From: Actinomadura luteofluorescens
Lineage (GTDB): Bacteria > Actinomycetota > Actinomycetes > Streptosporangiales > Streptosporangiaceae
Reading direction: 5' to 3'
Length of the DNA: 64,000 nucleotides
Assembly (NCBI RefSeq): GCF_013409365.1
Contig: NZ_JACCBA010000001.1
Span: forward strand, 868,001 to 932,000
A program made the position numbers and the translations under genes. Positions 48,572 to 56,658 of the stretch are shown here, piece by piece (the stretch's first letter is position 1; each line of letters starts with the position of its first letter). The notes beneath the pieces are model-generated. The model made no database searches. It was not told the origin of the DNA and saw nothing but the letters and a program-made list of their open reading frames with translations.

Positions 48572-49219
48572 TCAGTGCTTGGCGGCGGCCAGCCCCTCCG
48601 CTATCAGGCGGAGGCCGAACTCGAACTGCTCCGAGGACGCGAGCGTGGGGAGCTCCGGGGCCAGCCTCAACGTGCTGGGGAAGCGGTCGGCGGGGAGGCC
48701 GGCATAGAAGTGGTGGCGCTGGCGGCGGCCCTCCGGGTCGTCGCCCCAGGTGCGGGGCGTCTGGTAGCCGGAGAAACCGAGCGCGTAGGTGATGAGGACA
48801 CCGTAGGCGCGGGTGGCGTCCGCCCCCTTGAGCCCCGCCGACTCCAGGCGGTCGAGGACGGCTTCCATGGCGCCGTCCAGGGCGTCGATGCTGTCGGTGA
48901 CTCGGGTGGAGAGCAGCCGGACGACGCAGGGGTGGGCGAGCATCATCGCGCGGAAGGCGCGCCCGCATCCCACAAGCAGGTCGATGGGGTCGTCCGTCTC
49001 GGCGGGAGGGACCTCCATCCCGCCGAGGACGTGATCGGCCATCGCGTCGAGAATCTCTTCCTTGTTGCGGAAGTAGCTGTACAGGGTCATCGCGCCGACA
49101 CCGAGCTCGCCGGCCAGGCGTCGGACGGTCAGTGTGTCCAGGCTCTCGGAGTCGCCTATGCGCACAGCGGTCTCGACGATGCGTTCGCGGGTGAGCGTCC
49201 GCGCGTCCCTCTTGGCCAT
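48572..49219 (-). CDS. TetR-family regulator of the catabolic cluster, 215 aa
   Basis: An N-terminal helix-turn-helix (LTVRRLAGELGVGAMTLYSY, FRNKEEILDAMADHVLG) is typical of TetR, followed by a helical TetR C-terminal domain (MMLAHPCVVRLLSTRV, AYGVLITYALGFSGYQTPRT). The protein is clearly paralogous to the TetR at 61394-62080: both share the HTH block, VVRLLSTR and the RRQRxHFY segment. It lies 42 nt after the Rieske oxygenase gene on the same strand, so they are probably co-transcribed from the GTAC-operator promoter. It is a good candidate to bind these operators. The ligand is presumably the aromatic substrate or an intermediate. Confidence 0.9.
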   Translation of the reverse strand: MAKRDARTLTRERIVETAVRIGDSESLDTLTVRRLAGELGVGAMTLYSYFRNKEEILDAMADHVLGGMEVPPAETDDPIDLLVGCGRAFRAMMLAHPCVVRLLSTRVTDSIDALDGAMEAVLDRLESAGLKGADATRAYGVLITYALGFSGYQTPRTWGDDPEGRRQRHHFYAGLPADRFPSTLRLAPELPTLASSEQFEFGLRLIAEGLAAAKH

Positions 49220-49261
49220 TCCGCTCCGTGTCTCGTCGGTCTTCCCGAGCGAGGGTAGCGC

Positions 49262-50413
49262 CTACCGCTTGTCCGGCTGGACGTTCGGAGCGCTCTGCTC
49301 GACCTTGCGCCGCCACGCGGTGAGGGACAGGTCGGGCCGGTAGAGCTTCTCCGGCGGGGCGTCCATCACGTCGACCATCCAGGCGTCCTGCGCGGTGAAC
49401 TGGCCGTGGAACAGCCAGCGGATGGCGGCGAGGTACTTGAGCTTGAAGAGGCCGGCGCGGGCACCGGTCTCGAAGCGCACCATGAGCTGGACGTAGCGCA
49501 CGTTGTCGGCGTCCACCGGGACGTACCACTCGTAGTGAATGAACTGCGGGTAGGCGACTCGGAGGATGCCCGGCATCCGGATCGAGACGAAGCCGGGCAG
49601 GTCGAGGCCCTTGATCACGGGGTTGGTCTTCTGGGCCTTGCCGGGGGCGTCGGGCAGTGGCATGCGCTTCCACCAGCGCTTGTTGGTCCACAGGCCGAGA
49701 CCGGGCATGCGGGCCTCCCAGTGCACCTCGTCCTGGACGCGGACGAGCCATTCGCCGCGTTCGACGACGCGGGTCTTGTTCCATGCGGGCATGACCTTGA
49801 ACAACCGCCACAGCGCCGTGTTGTGCAGGTACTTGGCGTGGCCCTCGTCGAAGCCGTTCTCCGCGGCGAACCGCCAGTTGCCCTTGCGGACGTCGGTGCG
49901 GCCGCCGATGACGAGCGCATTGTGTCGCAGCTCCTCGGGCAGGTCGTCGTCCAGCGGGTGGGGGTCACCGTCGCCGATGTAGACCCAGACCAGGCCGAAG
50001 CGCTGCCGGACGGGGTAGGTGCGGACCTTGACGCGGCCCTTGATGGGCGAGTCCGGGCCGTCGGTGAGGACGCCGCAGAGCTTGCCGTCCTTCAGGTCGT
50101 AGGTCCACCCGTGGTACGGGCAGGAGACCGTGCCGGGGAACTGGCGCCGTCCCAGGGAGAGGGGCACGCCGCGATGGGGGCACCGGTCGTGCAGGGCGTG
50201 GATCTCCTCGCCCTCGCGGACGAGGGCGATGTTCTCGCCGAGCAGGGTGACGGCGACGGGCTTCTTGCCGACCTGCTCGGTCCACAGGACGGGGTACCAG
50301 TGGTCGCGGAACCCGAGAGCGGCGCTCTCATAGGTCGGCCAGGACGACCAGTCCTGGCCGGGCTGGCGCCGCTCGGGCCGGGAGCGGCCGGGGGACGTGG
50401 CGTTGGTGGACAA
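49262..50413 (-). CDS. Rieske non-heme iron oxygenase, CarAa-like terminal oxygenase, 383 aa
   Basis: The Rieske cluster motifs are CPHRGVPLSL and CPYHGWTYDLKDG, near residues 80-105. The mononuclear Fe site is in NGFDEGHAKYLH, where the two His and an earlier bridging Asp are conserved. The family style (VTLLGE, VRTYPVRQRFGLVWVYIGDG) resembles carbazole 1,9a-dioxygenase CarAa and 2-oxoquinoline 8-monooxygenase, which are alpha-only trimers. No beta subunit gene lies near, which agrees. TTG 50413 is the start: AAAGGAGG lies 5 nt upstream. The enzyme hydroxylates an aromatic or heteroaromatic ring with electrons from the divergent reductase. The substrate cannot be told from sequence. Confidence 0.9.
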   Translation of the reverse strand: MSTNATSPGRSRPERRQPGQDWSSWPTYESAALGFRDHWYPVLWTEQVGKKPVAVTLLGENIALVREGEEIHALHDRCPHRGVPLSLGRRQFPGTVSCPYHGWTYDLKDGKLCGVLTDGPDSPIKGRVKVRTYPVRQRFGLVWVYIGDGDPHPLDDDLPEELRHNALVIGGRTDVRKGNWRFAAENGFDEGHAKYLHNTALWRLFKVMPAWNKTRVVERGEWLVRVQDEVHWEARMPGLGLWTNKRWWKRMPLPDAPGKAQKTNPVIKGLDLPGFVSIRMPGILRVAYPQFIHYEWYVPVDADNVRYVQLMVRFETGARAGLFKLKYLAAIRWLFHGQFTAQDAWMVDVMDAPPEKLYRPDLSLTAWRRKVEQSAPNVQPDKR

Positions 50414-50437
50414 CGGTACCTCCTTTAACAATGTTAC

Positions 50438-50448
50438 GTACTTTGTAC
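50438..50448. promoter_or_regulatory. operator copy 1, GTAC-TTT-GTAC
   Basis: GTACTTTGTAC is an interrupted palindrome. It covers the -10 region of the minus-strand promoter of the Rieske gene. The same 11-bp pattern occurs at 50500-50510 and 51506-51516 (both GTACATAGTAC). Confidence 0.75.
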
Positions 50449-50468
50449 GGCGAGTTCTGCCATGTCAA
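50442..50468 (-). promoter_or_regulatory. promoter of the Rieske-tetR transcript
   Basis: On the minus strand, TTGACA (50463-50468) and TACAAA (50442-50447) are 15 nt apart. The -35 is a perfect sigma-70-type hexamer. The -10 lies in operator copy 1. The ribosome site AAAGGAGG (50419-50426) and TTG 50413 follow. Confidence 0.65.
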
Positions 50469-50478
50469 CCCCCGACTC

Positions 50479-50506
50479 TTGACGGGTATGCAAAGTACCG
50501 TACATA
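50479..50506 (+). promoter_or_regulatory. promoter of the reductase gene, nearly leaderless
   Basis: TTGACG (50479-50484) and TACATA (50501-50506) are 16 nt apart. The -10 is embedded in operator copy 2. A start about 7 nt downstream would leave only two or three bases before ATG 50516, and no ribosome site precedes the ATG, so the mRNA is probably leaderless. Confidence 0.7.
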
Positions 50507-50510
50507 GTAC
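50500..50510. promoter_or_regulatory. operator copy 2, GTAC-ATA-GTAC
   Basis: GTACATAGTAC overlaps the -10 of the reductase promoter, so a bound repressor would block the polymerase. It is identical to copy 3. Confidence 0.75.
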
Positions 50511-50515
50511 GAGCC

Positions 50516-51463
50516 ATGGTGGAGAACGAACGCGAGCTGGTCGTCCGCTCGATGACCTGGGAGGCGGACGGGGTCCTGTCGGTCACGCTGACCGCTCCCG
50601 GCGGCGCGCCGCTGCCTCCGTGGGAGCCGGGGGCCCATCTTGAGATCGACCTCGGAAAATGGGTTCGCCAGTACTCGCTGTGCGGAGCGCCCGGCGGGAC
50701 CGGCTCCTACCGGATCGCCGTCCTGTACGAACCCGACGGCAGGGGCGGCTCGGCCTACGTGCACGAGGAGTTGCGGCCCGGCCGCACGGTGCGGGTGCGC
50801 GGTCCGCGCAACCGGTTTCCGCTGGAGGACGCGCCGCGCTACCTGTTCCTGGCGGGCGGCATCGGGATCACTCCGCTGCTGCCGATGATCGCGCAGGCGG
50901 CGGACGGCGGCGTCCCCTGGCGCCTGGTCTACGGGGGGCGGAGCCGGGACTCGATGGCGTTCCTGCCCGAACTCGCCCGGTACGGAGACGCTGTGACGAT
51001 CGTCCCCGAGGACAGCGACGGCCGTCCCGACCTCGACGCGCTGCTCGGCGCGCCCGAGCCGGGCACGGCGGTCTACTGCTGCGGGCCCGAGGGCCTGATC
51101 GCGGCGGTGGAGCGGCGGTGCGAGGCGTGGCCGCACGGGAGCCTGCACGTCGAGCGGTTCGCCGCCGCGCGCGATCAGGTGCTGGACGGCGAGGACACCG
51201 CCTTCGAGGTGGAGTGCGCGCGGTCCGGGGTGACCGTCGAGGTCGGCGCCTTCGAGACCGTGATGGACGCGCTGGAGCAGGCCGGCGTCCAGATTCCGAA
51301 CGCGTGCCGCGAGGGCATCTGCGGAAGCTGCGAGACGCCCGTCCTGGCGGGGGTCGCGGACCATCGCGACGGCCTGCTGACCGATGCGGAGCGGGAGGCC
51401 GGGGCGACGATGATGCCGTGCGTCTCGCGCTGCCTCTCGGACCGGCTCGTGCTGGATCTCTGA
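50516..51463 (+). CDS. PDR/VanB-type oxygenase reductase (FMN, NAD(P)H, 2Fe-2S), 315 aa
   Basis: A flavin-binding domain (WVRQYSLCGAPGG) is followed by an NAD-binding domain (LFLAGGIGITPLLPM), and then a C-terminal plant-type ferredoxin domain with CREGICGSCETPV near residue 263 and a last ligand in MMPCVSRC near 301. This flavin, NAD, ferredoxin order is that of phthalate dioxygenase reductase and vanillate demethylase reductase VanB. It passes electrons from NAD(P)H to the Rieske oxygenase, whose gene is divergent from it across a shared 100-nt operator region. ATG 50516 is chosen because the promoter -10 ends 10 nt before it. No Shine-Dalgarno is visible. Confidence 0.93.
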   Translation: MVENERELVVRSMTWEADGVLSVTLTAPGGAPLPPWEPGAHLEIDLGKWVRQYSLCGAPGGTGSYRIAVLYEPDGRGGSAYVHEELRPGRTVRVRGPRNRFPLEDAPRYLFLAGGIGITPLLPMIAQAADGGVPWRLVYGGRSRDSMAFLPELARYGDAVTIVPEDSDGRPDLDALLGAPEPGTAVYCCGPEGLIAAVERRCEAWPHGSLHVERFAAARDQVLDGEDTAFEVECARSGVTVEVGAFETVMDALEQAGVQIPNACREGICGSCETPVLAGVADHRDGLLTDAEREAGATMMPCVSRCLSDRLVLDL

Positions 51464-51484
51464 GACGCGGTCCGCGTCCGGGCA

Positions 51485-51512
51485 TTGACTCCGGACCTAA
51501 GTAGTGTACATA
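51485..51512 (+). promoter_or_regulatory. promoter of the long catabolic operon
   Basis: TTGACT (51485-51490) and TACATA (51507-51512) are 16 nt apart, the same geometry as the reductase promoter. The -10 is within operator copy 3. A leader of ~105 nt precedes the hydrolase gene ATG 51626. Confidence 0.7.
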
Positions 51513-51516
51513 GTAC
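51506..51516. promoter_or_regulatory. operator copy 3, GTAC-ATA-GTAC
   Basis: GTACATAGTAC is identical to copy 2 and placed on the -10 in the same way, so the hydrolase/importer/hydroxylase operon should be controlled by the same repressor as the Rieske and reductase genes. Confidence 0.75.
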
Positions 51517-51625
51517 GCATCACCGTGATTCACGGCACAAGCTCGGCTTTCTTGGAGCGCGCCCCCCGCTCGTCAAGGCCGCCGGGAGCCTCCGCCAGGA
51601 GGCCGGGAGAACCGGAGAGCACTCC

Positions 51626-52516
51626 ATGACCGCATCGATCGCCGGCACCCGGCACACCGTGCTCGGGACCGCGCTGCGGGTCCGCACGACCGGCGAGGGC
51701 GTGCCCACCGTCCTGCTGCACGGCGGCGGCCCCGGCTGCTCCGCCTGGACCGACTTCGCCGCCCTCGTGCCGGAACTGCCCGGCCGCCGGCTCGTCCTGG
51801 TGGACCTGCCGCAGTACGGCGACTCGGACGCGCCCCGGGCCGACCTGCCGCTGTTCTCCTTCCACGCGCGGTACGTCACGGCCCTCCTCGACGACCTCGG
51901 GATCGAGCGCGCGGACTTCGTCTGCCAGTCGCTCGGCGGGGCGGTCGCGCTGCTGATCGCGGCACGCCACCCGCACCGCGTCCGCCGCATCGTCCTCACC
52001 GGCAGCCGCCCCGCCGAACTCGGCGGTACGCCCGGGGTGAGCGGGGCGGAGATCCGCGCGGCGTACTACGGCGGTGAGGGCCCGACCCCGGAAAAGATGC
52101 GCGACCTCATCGGTCTTCATGAGTGGAACGATCCCACGATGGTTCCGGAGGCAACTGTCGCTGAACGCTTCCGAAACAGTGTCTCTGCAACCGCTCTTGC
52201 TCTTGGAACGGACATCGAAGCGCGCGGCCGGCCCGAGGATCTCGGTCCTCTGCTGCCGGAGGTGGCGGCCCCCGTCCTGCTGCTGTGGGGCTCCGCCGAC
52301 CCGTTCGCCGACATCGGCTACGCGGCCCGCCTGGCCGCGGCGCTGCCCGCCGCCGACCTGGAGGTGCTGCCGGACACGGCGCACCACCCCCAGGAGGAGC
52401 GGCCCCGCGACTACGCCCGGCTCGCCGAGGCGTTCCTGCGCGACCCCCGCCCCACCGACACCCGCCCCACCGACCCCCGGCTCGCACCTGTGGAGGCCAC
52501 CCGATGCGCATCCTGA
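51626..52516 (+). CDS. alpha/beta hydrolase, meta-cleavage-product-hydrolase-like, 296 aa
   Basis: The oxyanion region VLLHGGGPGCSAWTDFAALV and the nucleophile elbow FVCQSLGGAVAL (Ser near residue 101) are typical of MhpC/BphD/CarC hydrolases, which split C-C bonds of ring-cleavage products. The Asp follows in LLLWGSADPFADIG and the His in VLPDTAHHPQEERPR. ATG 51626 has GGAGAG 6 nt upstream. It is the first gene of the long operon. The Thr/Pro-rich tail (RPTDTRPTDPRLAPVEATR) is unusual and overlaps the next small gene by 13 nt. A second hydrolase of this type is at 63125-63976. Confidence 0.85.
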   Translation: MTASIAGTRHTVLGTALRVRTTGEGVPTVLLHGGGPGCSAWTDFAALVPELPGRRLVLVDLPQYGDSDAPRADLPLFSFHARYVTALLDDLGIERADFVCQSLGGAVALLIAARHPHRVRRIVLTGSRPAELGGTPGVSGAEIRAAYYGGEGPTPEKMRDLIGLHEWNDPTMVPEATVAERFRNSVSATALALGTDIEARGRPEDLGPLLPEVAAPVLLLWGSADPFADIGYAARLAAALPAADLEVLPDTAHHPQEERPRDYARLAEAFLRDPRPTDTRPTDPRLAPVEATRCAS

Positions 52517-52632
52517 TCATCCTCGCCGTCCTGCTGGCCGCCGCCTTCGGCGTCCCGCCGGTGCGGCGCCGCGTCCTGGCCGCGTTCGTCCGCGGCACCG
52601 GGACGGCGGTGCGGACGGAGCCCGCGTCGTGA
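52504..52632 (+). CDS. small membrane protein, 42 aa
   Basis: ATG 52504 opens a 42-codon gene: MRILIILAVLLAAAFGVPPV, then RRRVLAAFVRGTGTAVRTEP. Its N-terminal ~18 residues form one hydrophobic helix and the rest is basic, so the tail probably faces the cytosol. It overlaps the hydrolase by 13 nt and the ABC ATPase by 4 nt (GTGA), an arrangement rarely kept without selection. I do not recognise it. It might be a small subunit or regulator of the importer, or only a translational coupler. Confidence 0.55.
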   Translation: MRILIILAVLLAAAFGVPPVRRRVLAAFVRGTGTAVRTEPAS

Positions 52633-54125
52633 CGGCGCCCGCCGTCGCCGCGCACGGCGTCACCAAGCGGTTCGGCCCCTTCACCGCGCTGGACGGGGTG
52701 GACCTCGACCTCATGGCGGGCGAGGTCCATGGACTGATCGGCTCCAACGGCGCCGGCAAGTCGACCCTCATCAAAGTGCTGTGCGGCGCGTACGCGCCGG
52801 ACGGCGGACGCCTCGAGGTCGAAGGCCGCAGGGTCGGCAACGCGACGCCCGCGCAGGCCGAACGCGCCGGCATCACCGTCGTCCACCAGGAGACGCAGCT
52901 GTTCCCCGAGCTGACGGTCGCCGACAACATCGTCGTCGCCGCCCCGAACCGGCGCGGCCGGCTGATGCGGGACCGCCGCGCCGACCATGCCGAGGCGGCG
53001 GAGCTGCTCGGCACGCTCGGCACCGGCCTCGAACCGGGACGCCGCGCGGGCACCCTCGACCTCGCCGAGAAGAAGCTGCTGCAGGTGGCGCGGGCGCTGC
53101 GCGCCCGGCCGAAGCTGCTGATCCTGGACGAGCCCACGGCGGCGCTCGAACCGCGGCAGTCCAAACTGATCACCGACCTGGTCCGGCGGCTCGCCGGCGA
53201 CGGCCTCGCCGTCCTGTTCGTCAGCCACGACCTCGACGAGGTCCGCCTGCTCTGCGACCGGATCACGGCGCTGCGCGACGGCCGGATCGTCGCCCGCCTC
53301 GGCCGCGGCGAGGCCACCCCGCACGGGCTGGTCGAGCTGGTCGCGGGCCGGACCCTCGCCAACGCCCCGGACCGCGAGCCGCACGAGCCCGGCGACGTGC
53401 TCGTGCATGCGGATCTGCCCGGCGCACCCGAGCTGGACCTGCGGCATCGCGAGGTCGTCACGATGACCGGCCTCCTCGGCTCGGGCGCCGGCCGCTACGC
53501 GCGCGCTCTCGCCGGGGCGGCCCGGCCGCCCGGGCGCGAGCGCGCCGAGGTCACGGTCGGCGGACGGCGGGTCAGGCCGCTCAACCGCGTCGCGGCCGTC
53601 GCCGCCGCGATCGGGTTCGTGCCCGAGGAGCGCAAGCGCGACGGCGTGCAGCCGCTCCTCAGCATCGAGCGCAACATCGCGCTCGGCGACGTGCGGGCGT
53701 TCAGCCGGTTCGGCGCCCTGGACCGGCGCAAGATGCGCTCCACGGCGCTCCGGCTGATCGCGGACCTCGACATCCGCCCGGCCGACCCGGCGTTCCCCGC
53801 CGGGCTGCTGTCCGGCGGCAACCAGCAGAAGGTCCTCATCGCGCGGTGGCTCGCGGCGGGCGCCCGGGCCCTGGTCGTGGAGGAGCCCACGCACGGCATC
53901 GACATCGGGGCCAAGGAGCACGTGCTGCGCCAGCTCCGCGCGTTCGCGGACGAGCGCGGCTGCGTGGTGGTCGTGGCGCTGGAGAGCGAGGAGTTCCGCT
54001 CCATCACCGACCGCTACCTGGCGTTCCGGCGGGGACGCCTGGTCGCCGAACTCACGGCCGACGTCACGCACGCCGAACTGATGACGGCGTGCCTCGGCGA
54101 ACACCCGGAAGGTCTTGCCTCATGA
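52629..54125 (+). CDS. CUT2-type ABC importer ATPase (RbsA-like), 498 aa
   Basis: Two fused ABC modules are present. The first has Walker A GSNGAGKST and Walker B LLILDEPTAALEPRQ. The second has a degenerate Walker A (GLLGSGAGRYARAL) and signature LSGGNQQKVLIARWL, as is normal in RbsA/MglA/XylG-type sugar or nucleoside importers. The first signature motif appears degraded too (LDLAEKKLLQVARAL). GTG 52629 overlaps the upstream stop. With the permease and lipoprotein that follow it forms a full importer. Its place in a catabolic operon suggests that it imports the substrate; CUT2 systems usually carry sugars or nucleosides, so this would be unusual. Confidence 0.9.
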   Translation: MTAPAVAAHGVTKRFGPFTALDGVDLDLMAGEVHGLIGSNGAGKSTLIKVLCGAYAPDGGRLEVEGRRVGNATPAQAERAGITVVHQETQLFPELTVADNIVVAAPNRRGRLMRDRRADHAEAAELLGTLGTGLEPGRRAGTLDLAEKKLLQVARALRARPKLLILDEPTAALEPRQSKLITDLVRRLAGDGLAVLFVSHDLDEVRLLCDRITALRDGRIVARLGRGEATPHGLVELVAGRTLANAPDREPHEPGDVLVHADLPGAPELDLRHREVVTMTGLLGSGAGRYARALAGAARPPGRERAEVTVGGRRVRPLNRVAAVAAAIGFVPEERKRDGVQPLLSIERNIALGDVRAFSRFGALDRRKMRSTALRLIADLDIRPADPAFPAGLLSGGNQQKVLIARWLAAGARALVVEEPTHGIDIGAKEHVLRQLRAFADERGCVVVVALESEEFRSITDRYLAFRRGRLVAELTADVTHAELMTACLGEHPEGLAS

Positions 54126-55129
54126 AGAGAAAAGCCCCCGCGCTGGAGGACGCGTTCGTCCCGCTGCTGCTGGTCGTCCTCGCCGTCGTCCTGACGTTCT
54201 CGACGGACTCGTTCCTCAGCAGCGGCAACGTCCTCAACGTCCTCAGCTCGATGGCGATCCTCGCGATCGTCGCGTTCGGGCAGACCTTCGTCATCGCCGG
54301 CGGCGGGTTCGACCTGTCGGTGGGCGCGCAGGTCGCGCTGCACGGCGCGGTCGGCGCGATCGTCATGCGGGAGACGCAGAGCATCGCGCTCGGCCTCGCC
54401 GCGGCGGTGCTGTCGGGGGTCGTGTTCGGGCTGCTCAACGGGCTGCTCGTGATCGCGCTCAAGGTCCACCCGTTCATGATCACGCTGGGCACTTCGGTGA
54501 TCGGGGTGGGCGTCACGCTCATCCTCACCCACGCCGAGTCGGTCGGCGGGCTGCCCGCGAGCATCGCCGGGTTCGGCGTCGGGCGCCCGCTCGGCGTCCC
54601 GTGGATCGTCTGGTTGATGATCGTCTGCTTCGCCGTCTCGGCGTTCCTGCTGAGCGTGAGCCCGTTCGGGCTGCGCGTGCTGTCCAGCGGCGGCAACCGG
54701 GAGGCGGCACGGCTCGCGGGCCTGCGCGTCGAGCGGACGATCGTCGCCACCTTCGTGCTCGCCGGGGCGTTCGCGGCCGTGGCGGGCATGGCGACGACGG
54801 CGCGGCTGCAGTCGGCGCAGCCGACCGTCGGCGAGGGACTGGAGCTGTTCTCGGTCGCCGCCGTCGTGCTCGGCGGCAGCGCCCTGCACGGCGGGCGGGC
54901 CGCGGTGTGGCGGACCCTGCTCGGCGTCCTGGTCATCTCCGTGATCCAGAACGGCCTCAACCTCAACGGCGTCGGCGACGCCTGGCAGGAGGTCGCGGTC
55001 GGGATCGTGTTCATCCTCGCGATGTCGGCCGAGCTGCTGCGCCGGTTCTCCCGCCTGCGCACCGGGAGAAAGGAGGCACCGCCGCGCACGACCGTCGCGG
55101 ACGCCCCTGCCAAGGCCACCGTCACCTGA
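54122..55129 (+). CDS. CUT2-type ABC importer permease (RbsC-like), 335 aa
   Basis: About 9-10 membrane helices are visible. The family-typical segment FVIAGGGFDLSVGAQVALHG and NREAARLAGLRVERT (cytoplasmic coupling loop) are clear, as is the late GLELFSVAAVVLGGSALHGG. These are typical of RbsC/XylH permeases. ATG 54122 overlaps the ATPase stop by 4 nt. A single permease probably acts as a homodimer with one fused ATPase and the lipoprotein at 55179. The substrate is not predictable from the sequence. Confidence 0.92.
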   Translation: MKRKAPALEDAFVPLLLVVLAVVLTFSTDSFLSSGNVLNVLSSMAILAIVAFGQTFVIAGGGFDLSVGAQVALHGAVGAIVMRETQSIALGLAAAVLSGVVFGLLNGLLVIALKVHPFMITLGTSVIGVGVTLILTHAESVGGLPASIAGFGVGRPLGVPWIVWLMIVCFAVSAFLLSVSPFGLRVLSSGGNREAARLAGLRVERTIVATFVLAGAFAAVAGMATTARLQSAQPTVGEGLELFSVAAVVLGGSALHGGRAAVWRTLLGVLVISVIQNGLNLNGVGDAWQEVAVGIVFILAMSAELLRRFSRLRTGRKEAPPRTTVADAPAKATVT

Positions 55130-55178
55130 ACACGCCCAGCCCCCCGCCTTCACCGAAACCCGCAAGAGGAGACCCATC

Positions 55179-56138
55179 ATGCGCATGACCCGACTTCGCG
55201 GGATCGCCGCGGCGGCGCTGTGCATCGGCCTGGCCGCCACCGGCTGCACGGGCTCGGACGCGTCCGAAAAGGGCGCGAAGACCATCGGCGTGAGCTTCGC
55301 CGCCCCCAGGATCGCCCTGTACGCCGGGATCCAGAAGGGCATCCAGGCGGAGGCGAAGAAGCTCGGCGTCAAGGTGGTCTTCACCGACGCCGGCGGCGAC
55401 CCGCTGAAGCAGGCCAACGACATCAACGACCTCATCGCGAAGGGCGTGGACGGCATCCTCGTCTCCGCGATCGACGCCAAGGCCGTCGTCGCGCCGCTCA
55501 ACGCGGCGAAGGCCGCGCACATCCCGGTCATGACCGTGGCCCGCGACGTCGAGGACAAGTCCAGCCGCGCGTCCTACATCGGCAACGACTGGGGCAGGTC
55601 CGGTACGCAGATCGCCCAGTGGACCTGCAAGAACGTCGGCAAGGGCAAGATCATCATGATCAAGGGGCCGTCCGCGGCGCCCTACGTCCAGGAGATGACG
55701 AAGGCCTACAAGGCGGTCGTCGGCTCGGCGGAGTGCCCGGGCATGTCGGTCGCCCACGAGGTCAACGTCTCCGCCCTCACCTCCGAGGAGGGGCTGAAGG
55801 CCGCCAAGGCGTCGCTGTCGGCGGTCCCGGACGCCAAGGTCGTCTACGCCAATCTCGACGACTTCCTCACCGGAGTCGTGCAGGCGATCAACGAGGCCGG
55901 CAAGACCGGCCAGATCACCGTGACGGGCTTCGACGGCATCCCCTCCACGCTCGCGATGGTGCGGGACGGGCGGGTCGGCTACGAGATCGCGCTCCAGCCG
56001 AAGAAGTGGGGCGCCACGGCGCTCCAGACGATGGTCGGCAAGCTCGGCGGGAAGGACACCCCCAGCGTGGTCAACATCGAGACCCGGCCGTTCGACAAGA
56101 ACGACTCCGGTGACCTCACCGAGGCCGACCTGGAGTAG
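55179..56138 (+). CDS. CUT2-type substrate-binding lipoprotein, 319 aa
   Basis: The signal peptide MRMTRLRGIAAAALCIGLAA ends in lipobox LAATGC, so the protein is a lipoprotein anchored outside the membrane. The Peripla_BP_4 fold follows, with GVSFAAPRIALYAGIQKGI, DINDLIAKGVDGILVSAIDA and VTGFDGIPSTLAMVRDGRVG. These belong to RbsB-like proteins. GAGGAGA lies 7 nt upstream of the ATG. It supplies substrate to the permease and ATPase encoded before it. The 49-nt gap to the permease keeps it in the same operon. Confidence 0.93.
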   Translation: MRMTRLRGIAAAALCIGLAATGCTGSDASEKGAKTIGVSFAAPRIALYAGIQKGIQAEAKKLGVKVVFTDAGGDPLKQANDINDLIAKGVDGILVSAIDAKAVVAPLNAAKAAHIPVMTVARDVEDKSSRASYIGNDWGRSGTQIAQWTCKNVGKGKIIMIKGPSAAPYVQEMTKAYKAVVGSAECPGMSVAHEVNVSALTSEEGLKAAKASLSAVPDAKVVYANLDDFLTGVVQAINEAGKTGQITVTGFDGIPSTLAMVRDGRVGYEIALQPKKWGATALQTMVGKLGGKDTPSVVNIETRPFDKNDSGDLTEADLE

Positions 56139-56178
56139 CACGCCGTCCCGTCCGCACCTCCTCCGTCTGGGGTCCTTC

Positions 56179-56658
56179 ATGAACATCACCGTCAACGGGC
56201 AGACCGGCGACGCCGCCGCGCCTCCCGGGACCGTCCTCGCCACGCTCCTTCGGGAGCGGTTCGGGGCGACGTCCGTCAAGCTCGCGTGCGAGCGCGGCGA
56301 GTGCGGCGCCTGCACCGTGCTCGTCGCCGGGCGCCCCAGGCTGTCCTGCGTGACACCCGTCGAACTGGTCGACGGCGAGGTCACGACGGCGGAGGGCCTC
56401 GCGGAGGAGTCCGAGGACCTGCGTGCGGCGTTCGCCGACCTGGGCGCGTTCCAGTGCGGATTCTGCACGCCCGGCCAGGTCGTCCACGCCACCGCCCTGC
56501 TCCGCGCCGGCCTCCCCGCCGACGCGGAGCGGGCGCGGGCCCGGGCGCGGGCGGAACTGTCCGGCAACATCTGCCGGTGCACCGGCTACGCGGCGATCGT
56601 CGAGGCGGTGTGCGCGACGGCCCGCGCGCGGGCAGGGGCGCGGGGGGATTCGCTATGA
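56179..56658 (+). CDS. molybdenum hydroxylase 2Fe-2S subunit (small), 159 aa
   Basis: Two [2Fe-2S] sites are visible: CERGECGACTVLVAGRPRLSC in the N-terminal half (plant-ferredoxin type), and CGFCTPG with CRCTGYAAI in the C-terminal half. This is the standard small subunit of the xanthine-oxidase family (CoxS/QorS/XdhA). It carries electrons from the molybdenum site to FAD. ATG 56179 has no strong ribosome site (GGGGTCCTTC). It overlaps the fused large subunit gene by 4 nt (ATGA), so the two form one enzyme. Confidence 0.95.
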   Translation: MNITVNGQTGDAAAPPGTVLATLLRERFGATSVKLACERGECGACTVLVAGRPRLSCVTPVELVDGEVTTAEGLAEESEDLRAAFADLGAFQCGFCTPGQVVHATALLRAGLPADAERARARARAELSGNICRCTGYAAIVEAVCATARARAGARGDSL

